Source: a virus
Strand: one strand, 5' to 3'
IMG/VR virus record: IMGVR_UViG_3300020467_000010
Coordinates: 1-44,158 of that record
Length of the DNA: 44,158 nucleotides
Made by a program: the position numbers and the translations under genes. The notes below the pieces were generated by a model that did no database searches, had not been told where the DNA came from, and saw nothing but the letters and a program-made list of their open reading frames with translations. This document shows positions 38,232-44,158 of this stretch, piece by piece. Every line of letters starts with the position of its first letter. Within the stretch, counting starts at the first letter, position 1.

Positions 38232-38238
38232 TATTTAG
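38232..38238 (-). promoter_or_regulatory. Late promoter element (CTAAATA) for gp20
   Basis: CTAAATA on the minus strand, followed directly by another AATA, lies about 32 nt upstream of the gp20 ATG in the 49-nt gap after gp19. Confidence 0.5.
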
Positions 38239-38247
38239 GGAAGTAAA

Positions 38248-38898
38248 CTATCCGCCTACTGTAGGAGGTGTGTTAGTTGTACTTGTCTCTTCTCCCTTAA
38301 TTGGTAACCAGTATTGTACTTGGAACTCAACTGTGTACTCTTCTGGAGTATCATTTGTTCCCCAATCTAGATCCAATGCGGATATGTTTGATGGCCAGAT
38401 GCCTTCTAGTGTAGCCTGTTTGATGACTTCACCATCTCTCGATAGTTGATCAACAATTGCTCTACCCATGTACTCACCAGTACTCTGAGCAGAAGATCCA
38501 TTGATCTTATACTCTTGTATGGTTTGTGCCCATGTTTCCATCTGTTGTCTAATTGTAAATCCTTCGTCGTTGAGAACAGTTACTGACCATGGTTCGTAAG
38601 TTCTGTCTCCTGCGATTTTAAGTTGACGACCTCTAAAAGGTACTTCTACAACTCCGATAGTTGATGCAGGGAAACTTGCTGCCTTTACCATGAACTGTGT
38701 AAGTTCATCTAAAGAAGTAGTTCCTTGTCCCTCATTGTCTTGAGTGGATGTTACTAAAGCATCATTTACTGGTTGTAGTGGTGTTAGCTGAGTCTTAGGT
38801 AAGTAGATACTAACCTGAAACAGGTTAGGTCTTGCCATTTCAGCAAACTTACCTCTAAATTGATCAATCGACTTAGCGTATGGTGCGGTTGTTGCCAT
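38248..38898 (-). CDS. 19: gp19 tail tube protein
   Basis: Forms the inner tail tube. The 216-aa product begins MATTAPYAKSIDQFRGKFAE and has FQVSIYLPKTQL, KAASFPASTIGVVEVPFRGR and RTYEPWSVTVLNDEGFTIRQ. WPSNISALDLDWGTNDTPEE and YTVEFQVQYWLP form the conserved C-terminal part. T4 gp19 is 163 aa; marine versions are longer, as here. GGAG lies 9 nt before the ATG. The order 18-19-20 matches T4. Confidence 0.95.
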   Translation of the reverse strand: MATTAPYAKSIDQFRGKFAEMARPNLFQVSIYLPKTQLTPLQPVNDALVTSTQDNEGQGTTSLDELTQFMVKAASFPASTIGVVEVPFRGRQLKIAGDRTYEPWSVTVLNDEGFTIRQQMETWAQTIQEYKINGSSAQSTGEYMGRAIVDQLSRDGEVIKQATLEGIWPSNISALDLDWGTNDTPEEYTVEFQVQYWLPIKGEETSTTNTPPTVGG

Positions 38899-38931
38899 TG
38901 CTATTTACTCCTGATAAGTTAAACGGGTTAA

Positions 38932-41730
38932 TTAAGATACGATTTCAGAGAAACTAGCACCTGTTCTAGTTGCAGTGAATTGTAATGTGATAAAGTTAAT
39001 AGACCTTGTAGGCTTAACAAATATCTCTGCGAAGAATTCTCCACGGTCAATAGCATCAGGTGGGTTGTTGCTACTGTCACAAACAACTAAGAAATCAACG
39101 ATTCCTCTTCTTGATTGTACTCCACGAAGGAAAGGATTAACTATATTTTTAAATCCTTGTCTGGTGAACTCATCATTCATCTCGAATAACTGACTCTTAG
39201 CAGCTACTGAGATTGCTCTCTCAATCACTAAGAACAGACGACGAACATTGATTCTATCGAATGCACTTGCTATTCCTTGTGCAGTTTTGTCTCCGTAAAG
39301 GATGACTCCTTGTCCAGGGAATGAGCAGATTGGGTTGATACGAGCAGAATATAAACGATCTCTGTGATCTTTTAGAGGTGAGTATGCTAATTTAATAGCG
39401 TTTCTCAATTGTCCTCTGTTAAATCCTGCAGGTGAGAACCATGCTTCTTGGTTAAGAGCAGTGCTCAATGTTAGACCTGCAACGTCAGCATTACATGGTA
39501 AGTATCTATATTTATCGTTGTACTTGTCATAAACATACTTATAGTTATTATCAAACACACCGTATGATGTGGAAGATAATGCTTCGAAGAACTCAATTAC
39601 TCTATCTACGATAGTATTAACTGAAGGAACTCCGATCACTCTATCTCTAGGAGGAGATATGAATGCCATGCAGTCCTTACGAGTAGCAGCAAGGTCAAGC
39701 ATCTTCTGTGCTTTTGCTGTGCTATCTGTTAGGTTACTCATTGCAGGACCTTGGAGAATGTAATCAATCTCTTCTGTCTCTGCGTCAGAGTATAAGTCGT
39801 AAGAATCAAATAACTTATCCTTCTCTAGTGTGTATCCATCTACTCCACCACGAAGACTGTACTTAACAGTAGAAGAATTGTAAGTGTATAGTAGAGGAAT
39901 TGCTACTGGGTTTGCACCAGTTGGATCATCCTGTGACTTAAGAGAATAAGTGTTCTTAAGTAAATCATACTTGCGGTTAGTAACTGCATTACCAATGTCA
40001 CCTGTAACGTTAGTGTCAACATCAAATACAGTATTCGCTTCGTGTGAACCCCACCAGATATATCTGGAGTTTTGCTTGATAACATCCTTATAATAGATGT
40101 TAGCACCTTGAGGTGACTTAGCGTCAGATCCCTTAGATACATCTAAGAATTTCTCAAGAATAGAACCAGGAACTCCTGTGATACCACCGTCACCATCGAT
40201 GACTAGGATATGCATTAGGTCTCTGAATCCACCACGGTCTGATGCGAACTCAGAAGTACCAGGTCTAGGAGCAATTGCTGACCATTTCTGGTTAGGACCA
40301 TAGAAGCGAGAAATATACTCTTGCTCTATTCCTACGATAGATACGTTATCACCATCGTTCTCTCCAGATGTAACTGTAGAAGAATCCTTAATAACTTGGT
40401 TTGCTGCAAAGTTTGTTGATCCTTCGTTGTGTGCAACAGTCAAACGACGTTGTATTTTCTCCACAACTGCAGAGTCACCTGTAGCAGAACCAGGAGATCC
40501 ACCACTGTTTGCTAGTTCTGTGAATGTATCACCAACTTCTAGGTAGTCAGAACCAGTGTCATCAACTGTTAACTCAATCTTACGAGAAGAAGCATCATAA
40601 GCAATGATCTTACCAGTAACGTTACCTGCAACAGCAGTGTAGAAGTTATCTGCTTCGAATCCACCAACGAGGTTGGAACCTGCTTCGAAGGTTACGATCA
40701 TAGAGTAACTAAAGACTTTAGAATATGTGTTAGTAGCACTTACGCTAACACCAGATCCTGCTGTAAATTTCCACTCATTACCTGATGAAGGTGAGGATAA
40801 CCAAAGTACTTGGTCAGGACCTGCGTCAGTAGCAACAACACGGATAGAGTTTCCGTAAACACCAGGAGTTCTTGCTGCCCATTTCCAGTTATTTGCTGCC
40901 TCTTCCGTAACAGCTTCGTAAGTAGAAATGTTCTTAATGATAGGTGGCGTAACACCTGTGGAAGTCTCTTCGTTGATTGTTGTCTTATTAACTGTAACTG
41001 TCTGAAGTGTTACCGCACTTCCGTTAGTATGAGCAGCAGCAGTTGTTCCAAGAGCACCACGAGTAACGGTTAGGTCATTTGTTGCAATAGCAGTGACCTG
41101 TAAAATCTCAGAGTCGATCAAGATGTAACTGTTATTCTGTACACCTAAGGTAGCAGCAGAAGTAACTGTTAAAGTTGTATCTGAATCACTGTAAGTACCA
41201 CCTTCATTAACTGTAGAAGCAGTACCTGCAGGTTCGATCAATGCGATTTGAGAAGATGCAGCGTGAGATACAGCAGATGTGCTCCATGCTCCACGAGTAA
41301 CAGTAATGTCTAGACCAGAGATAGCAGTAATCTTAAGAATTTCAGCATCGATTTTAAGATAATCGTTAACATCAAATCCAGTTGCAGATGTAACTGTTAG
41401 AGTTGTATCTGTAGCGTCGAATGTTGTCTGTGTGATTTGAGTAGCGTCAATAGCATTCTTTAGAGATGCATTGTCGGCACGCACTACTTTGACAGATCCA
41501 CCGTATAGTAGGAACTGTGCAACTGCGAACCAATACTCATAGTTGTAATCATTTGGTTTACCAAATGTAGCAATTAGTTCTCGTTCTGAAGAAATTGTCT
41601 GAACCTCTTCTACAGGTCCTTTCTCAAATGCACCTGCTATAGCAGCTACATTATCCACCGTTGCATTGGTGGTATGAGACAGATCTCTTTCTAGTACGAC
41701 AACACCTGGTGATGCTTGTGTTGATGCCAT
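38932..41730 (-). CDS. 18: gp18 contractile tail sheath
   Basis: Forms the sheath that contracts to drive the tube into the cell. The 932-aa protein is much longer than T4 gp18 (659). The conserved core is at both ends: MASTQASPGVVVLERDLSHT at the start and RNAIKLAYSPLKDHRDRLYS, FPGQGVILYGDKTAQG, FDRINVRRLFLVIERAI at the end. The extra length is an inserted surface region (about 95-450) including two tandem repeats of about 62 residues (near 103-163 and 179-242). GGAG lies 9 nt before the ATG and a late element 41 nt upstream. Confidence 0.96.
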   Translation of the reverse strand: MASTQASPGVVVLERDLSHTTNATVDNVAAIAGAFEKGPVEEVQTISSERELIATFGKPNDYNYEYWFAVAQFLLYGGSVKVVRADNASLKNAIDATQITQTTFDATDTTLTVTSATGFDVNDYLKIDAEILKITAISGLDITVTRGAWSTSAVSHAASSQIALIEPAGTASTVNEGGTYSDSDTTLTVTSAATLGVQNNSYILIDSEILQVTAIATNDLTVTRGALGTTAAAHTNGSAVTLQTVTVNKTTINEETSTGVTPPIIKNISTYEAVTEEAANNWKWAARTPGVYGNSIRVVATDAGPDQVLWLSSPSSGNEWKFTAGSGVSVSATNTYSKVFSYSMIVTFEAGSNLVGGFEADNFYTAVAGNVTGKIIAYDASSRKIELTVDDTGSDYLEVGDTFTELANSGGSPGSATGDSAVVEKIQRRLTVAHNEGSTNFAANQVIKDSSTVTSGENDGDNVSIVGIEQEYISRFYGPNQKWSAIAPRPGTSEFASDRGGFRDLMHILVIDGDGGITGVPGSILEKFLDVSKGSDAKSPQGANIYYKDVIKQNSRYIWWGSHEANTVFDVDTNVTGDIGNAVTNRKYDLLKNTYSLKSQDDPTGANPVAIPLLYTYNSSTVKYSLRGGVDGYTLEKDKLFDSYDLYSDAETEEIDYILQGPAMSNLTDSTAKAQKMLDLAATRKDCMAFISPPRDRVIGVPSVNTIVDRVIEFFEALSSTSYGVFDNNYKYVYDKYNDKYRYLPCNADVAGLTLSTALNQEAWFSPAGFNRGQLRNAIKLAYSPLKDHRDRLYSARINPICSFPGQGVILYGDKTAQGIASAFDRINVRRLFLVIERAISVAAKSQLFEMNDEFTRQGFKNIVNPFLRGVQSRRGIVDFLVVCDSSNNPPDAIDRGEFFAEIFVKPTRSINFITLQFTATRTGASFSEIVS
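41005..41424 (-). repeat. Two tandem beta-rich repeats encoded in the sheath gene
   Basis: Residues about 103-163 and 179-242 of gp18 share the pattern D-T-T-L-T-V-T-S-A, Y-[IL]-x-I-D-x-E-I-L-x-[IV]-T-A-I, then L/I-T-V-T-R-G-A and A-x-H-x-x-x-S. They are Thr/Ser-rich and lie in the insertion loop, so probably on the outside of the sheath. Confidence 0.8.
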
Positions 41731-41770
41731 CTTTAATATCTCCTTGTGGTCATTACTTGGATGCTTTAAT

Positions 41771-41778
41771 TATTTATT
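41771..41778 (-). promoter_or_regulatory. Late promoter for gp18 (AATAAATA)
   Basis: AATAAATA on the minus strand lies in the 83-nt gap upstream of gp18, giving a leader of about 35 nt with an AAGGAG site. Confidence 0.55.
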
Positions 41779-41813
41779 AAAAGGTGTTTTTCCACGGGGA
41801 AACTTAGCGGAAA

Positions 41814-42065
41814 CTACCAGTCTGGATAATCTGCTAAGTAAGGAGGTAAAGGTCTAGGTCTTCTTTTATTCTTTGTAACTCTAGTTATAGTACAGACTTT
41901 ACACTCATACGAAAAAGCAGAGGGTGTTGCACCTCTGTCTTTACGGGTCATATAATAATCTTCTAATAAGTTCTTATCTTGTCCACATGTCTTACATCTT
42001 CTTTCTTTAAATAATAAATGTTCTAACTCAATCTGGGTCTGTATATCAGTATATGCTTCCATCAT
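41814..42065 (-). CDS. Small zinc-finger-like protein between gp17 and gp18, 83 aa
   Basis: Two cysteine pairs, CKTCG (after an acidic helix) and CKVC, are spaced by about 30 residues, with ED-Y-Y-x-T-R-K in between. This looks like the zinc-ribbon part found at the start of recombination endonuclease VII-like and HNH proteins, but the nuclease core itself is missing at this length. A basic tail follows (RVTKNKRRPRPLPPYLADYP). It starts at ATG 42065 overlapping the gp17 stop (ATGA); 42062 is an alternative. It could be a small DNA-binding accessory to packaging. Confidence 0.65.
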   Translation of the reverse strand: MMEAYTDIQTQIELEHLLFKERRCKTCGQDKNLLEDYYMTRKDRGATPSAFSYECKVCTITRVTKNKRRPRPLPPYLADYPDW

Positions 42066-43735
42066 GAGAGGTATTCCCACATATAAGATCTATTTCCATA
42101 CTCATCCATGACACCACCAGTGTTGTCTGTCTGCCATACATCACCATCAACAACCTCTATCTCCTCACCTAGACCATCATCAACAAATCCAAAGGGTGCC
42201 ATGTCTTGTTCTATACCTTCCCTTTGCTCTTTATACATTCTTGCTCTTACATCGGAGTCGTGAAGTTCTTTAAAATAATCGGAAGTTGCGAGCCAACTAA
42301 AAATAACCAAGCACATAGCAAGATCATCATTGCAACCGTCCTCTGCTTCCCATGCTTGTCCTTTTTGGATGAAGGTTGTGAGTTCTGAGATGATGTCATA
42401 GTCGTTTAGTAATAATTTGTCGTCTTCTAGTAACTGTTTTAGGTTAGAACACCCTTGTTTCTTGACAGTAGTAGACATTTTTACACCTAATTGTACTTTT
42501 GTACCACTAAATCCCTGTCCAATGACCTGTCCCGCCCTACCACGCATAGCAGACATTAATAGATTATCATATTCTAGGTCAAATTGTAAAATATCTCCTA
42601 TTTGTGCACCAATATCGTTAACTTCTACCAATACATACGCATGATTGTATGCACATGCCACTTGATGTATGATATTTGGGAATAATAATGGTTTAATTGT
42701 GTTATTTCTATACTTTGCTACCAACTGATAGGGTATTGTTGACGTATCTATCACTGTAAATGCACTATAATCCTTAGTTACACCCCTTGCAACGTCCACA
42801 GTGATAGTATATTGGTGTCCTTCCTCTGGTTTTATATAAACATCCAACCCCTGATTGCTTGTTAGTGGATCTTCATAGGTCATAGTTCTCAATTTTGATG
42901 CTGATATCAATGTATCAACAGATCCTAGGAACTCACACTCAAACTCAACTCGGAATTGTTCTTCCGAAGTGTTGGCTATGGTCTGTTCTTTCCATACATC
43001 GTCTCTACCAGGCACCTGAGACCAGTGAACCTCCGTAGTTGTGTACTCGTTCTTACCTCTCTCGGCATCATGCCAGAGTTTGTAGAACATATTCATCCCG
43101 TGAGGGGTAGAAATGATAATAACTTTTGTTGATTTACCAGAAGATATAGTAGGATACACAGAACTGAAAAACTGGTCAGCAATATGATTCGGAATGAATG
43201 CGAATTCGTCCAGAAATATAACGTTAAAGGACATACCCCGAACAGCACTAGCAGAAGTAGAAGCAGCGAGGATTTTACTTCCGTTTTCCAGTTCGAGTGA
43301 CCCTTTGTTCCATCCGACAATACCCTGTTGCATCCATTTTGGGAGATTCTCATAAGAAAGTTGTAAGCGACCCAACATTTCTCTTGCAGTGGCTGCTTTG
43401 TTTGCGAGGATTGCGACATTTACATTATCATTAAAGAGTACAAACCACAACAAATAGGAAGTAACGATAGTTGACTTCCCTGACTGTCTTGGTAATTTTG
43501 CTATATTAAATCTATCTTTATCAAACTTCTTAACCATGTCAACCTGAAAGTCATACATGTCAAAAGGTACTAAACCTTTGTCTAGTGATACAATTTTGAT
43601 GTATTTCTGGATGAAATGTACAGGATCTTGGCTACACTTAATAAACTCCTTCACCTGTTTAGGTGAGAAGTTCGTAGGTACGTTCGCCTTTTTAAGGTTC
43701 GGGTTACCTAAGTATATGTCCTGTGTTAGTGCCAC
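42062..43735 (-). CDS. 17: gp17 terminase large subunit
   Basis: The packaging motor and nuclease. The ATPase has Walker A RQSGKST at 83-89 and Walker B VIFLDEFAF (172-180, with catalytic E), then a coupling motif IISTPHG. The nuclease domain has YTITVDVARGVTKDYSAF and a C-terminal acidic site near ELTTFIQKG...DGCNDDLAMCLV. Length is 557 aa (T4: 610). The start is GTG 43735, placed by AAGGA 3-4 nt upstream and following the thermonuclease stop. Confidence 0.97.
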   Translation of the reverse strand: MALTQDIYLGNPNLKKANVPTNFSPKQVKEFIKCSQDPVHFIQKYIKIVSLDKGLVPFDMYDFQVDMVKKFDKDRFNIAKLPRQSGKSTIVTSYLLWFVLFNDNVNVAILANKAATAREMLGRLQLSYENLPKWMQQGIVGWNKGSLELENGSKILAASTSASAVRGMSFNVIFLDEFAFIPNHIADQFFSSVYPTISSGKSTKVIIISTPHGMNMFYKLWHDAERGKNEYTTTEVHWSQVPGRDDVWKEQTIANTSEEQFRVEFECEFLGSVDTLISASKLRTMTYEDPLTSNQGLDVYIKPEEGHQYTITVDVARGVTKDYSAFTVIDTSTIPYQLVAKYRNNTIKPLLFPNIIHQVACAYNHAYVLVEVNDIGAQIGDILQFDLEYDNLLMSAMRGRAGQVIGQGFSGTKVQLGVKMSTTVKKQGCSNLKQLLEDDKLLLNDYDIISELTTFIQKGQAWEAEDGCNDDLAMCLVIFSWLATSDYFKELHDSDVRARMYKEQREGIEQDMAPFGFVDDGLGEEIEVVDGDVWQTDNTGGVMDEYGNRSYMWEYLS

Positions 43736-44158
43736 TTATCCTTCTAGTAAAGTACCTTGACTCCTACGGATTTCTCTTAGTTCCTCGAAGTTCTTTTTCT
43801 TTGTACCTCCGTCATATTCCCACGCATACCCTTCCTTAATCATCTGTTCGTTGAGTGATATATCATCTTCGCCAACGTATAACCAACCAAGAAGTCTACC
43901 ATACTTACCCATACCACCTTTAAGTTCAGTTCTGATAGTAAGTTCATTGTCTCCTTTGATTGTATCTTCTAACGTTCCTTTGAGCCAATTAGTTGCATCT
44001 ATTCCCAGTGCCTTCTCTTCCAAGTCTCTTGTTCTTTTTTCTGGCGTATCAATTCCTGCAACTCTAACTCTTTCTTTCTTGTATAGATCAAACCCAAGAT
44101 CAATGGTGACATCAATAGTATCCCCGTCAACAACACGATTAATCTCCGTTACTCTAAA
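43736..44158 (-). CDS. Staphylococcal nuclease-like (thermonuclease) protein, 5' end outside window
   Basis: Reading from the window edge, the frame continues upstream of 44023 with 45 more codons: TEINRVVDGDTIDVTIDLGF and RVRVAGIDTPEKRTRDLEEK. These are the first strands and active-site region of the SNase fold (V-V-D-G-D-T followed by R-V-R-V-x-G-I-D-T-P-E). The rest (KYGRLLGWLYV, SLNEQMIKEGYAWEYDGGTK) completes it. SNase enzymes cut DNA and RNA with calcium. The gene is truncated only by the window. It directly precedes gp17, so it may act in packaging or host DNA breakdown. Confidence 0.88.
   Translation of the reverse strand, partial: FRVTEINRVVDGDTIDVTIDLGFDLYKKERVRVAGIDTPEKRTRDLEEKALGIDATNWLKGTLEDTIKGDNELTIRTELKGGMGKYGRLLGWLYVGEDDISLNEQMIKEGYAWEYDGGTKKKNFEELREIRRSQGTLLEG

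Noticed and set aside
1-44158. tRNA genes, CRISPR arrays, insertion sequences, homing endonucleases, inteins
   Set aside because: No cloverleaf, regular repeat-spacer array, transposase or intein motif was seen on either strand. The polymerase, terminase and helicase genes are uninterrupted.

Overview
This window is a stretch of the core genome of a marine T4-like myovirus, of the kind that infects picocyanobacteria (Prochlorococcus/Synechococcus) or SAR11. The basis is T4-type replication, recombination and virion genes together with accessory genes typical of those phages: MazG, Hsp20, peptide deformylase, a CobS-like AAA+ protein, 2OG-Fe(II) oxygenases, a DUF3310-like protein and a carbamoyltransferase. 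No photosynthesis gene, tRNA, CRISPR array or insertion sequence was seen. The host cannot be fixed from this window alone. Almost every gene is on the minus strand, packed with ATGA or TAATG overlaps. The one exception is a plus-strand island at about 8.6-11.0 kb.

Layout from left to right, although most transcription runs right to left: (1) 1-7.5 kb: small proteins, MazG, gp41 helicase, a 2OG oxygenase, UvsX, gp43 DNA polymerase and small proteins upstream of it. (2) 7.5-8.5 kb: small genes and Hsp20. (3) 8.6-11.0 kb: the plus-strand island, with three Sec-exported proteins, a 44-aa basic protein and peptide deformylase, closed by a shared terminator. (4) 11.0-13.6 kb: late genes for small or membrane-anchored proteins. 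(5) 13.7-20.4 kb: carbamoyltransferase, RegA, gp62, Dam, an oxygenase-like protein, gp44, a second DNA methylase, gp45 and a DUF3310-like protein. (6) 20.4-24.7 kb: an oxygenase, the CobS-like AAA+ ATPase, and a CobT-like protein with an HExxH motif and a VWA domain. (7) 24.7-28.4 kb: gp46, gp47, the late sigma factor gp55 and small genes. (8) 28.4-30.8 kb: an Sm-like protein, UvsW and UvsY. (9) 30.8-33.1 kb: a tail-tube-like protein and a cluster of small, mostly membrane proteins. (10) 33.1-44.2 kb: the virion block gp23, gp22, gp21, core protein, gp20, gp19, gp18, a zinc-finger protein, gp17 and a thermonuclease cut by the window edge.

Two classes of promoter can be read. Host-type sigma70 sites (-35, 17-nt spacer, -10) precede the polymerase gene (perfect consensus), gp55, the CobS-like gene and the 83-aa gene. 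T4-type late elements (NNTAAATA) precede hsp20, the exported cassette, the 11-13.6 kb block and the virion genes. gp55, gp45, gp44 and gp62 all lie here, so the window carries much of the machinery that would switch on its own late promoters.

The items most worth a second look are: the exported plus-strand cassette, whose third gene lacks a usual start codon; the AAA+/VWA-metallopeptidase pair, with a perfect palindrome filling the spacer of the AAA+ gene's promoter; a pair of apparently paralogous Sm-like proteins beside the polymerase and sigma-factor genes; and the inverted repeat over the -35 box of the polymerase promoter. Family assignments come from reading motifs by eye; no database search was run.
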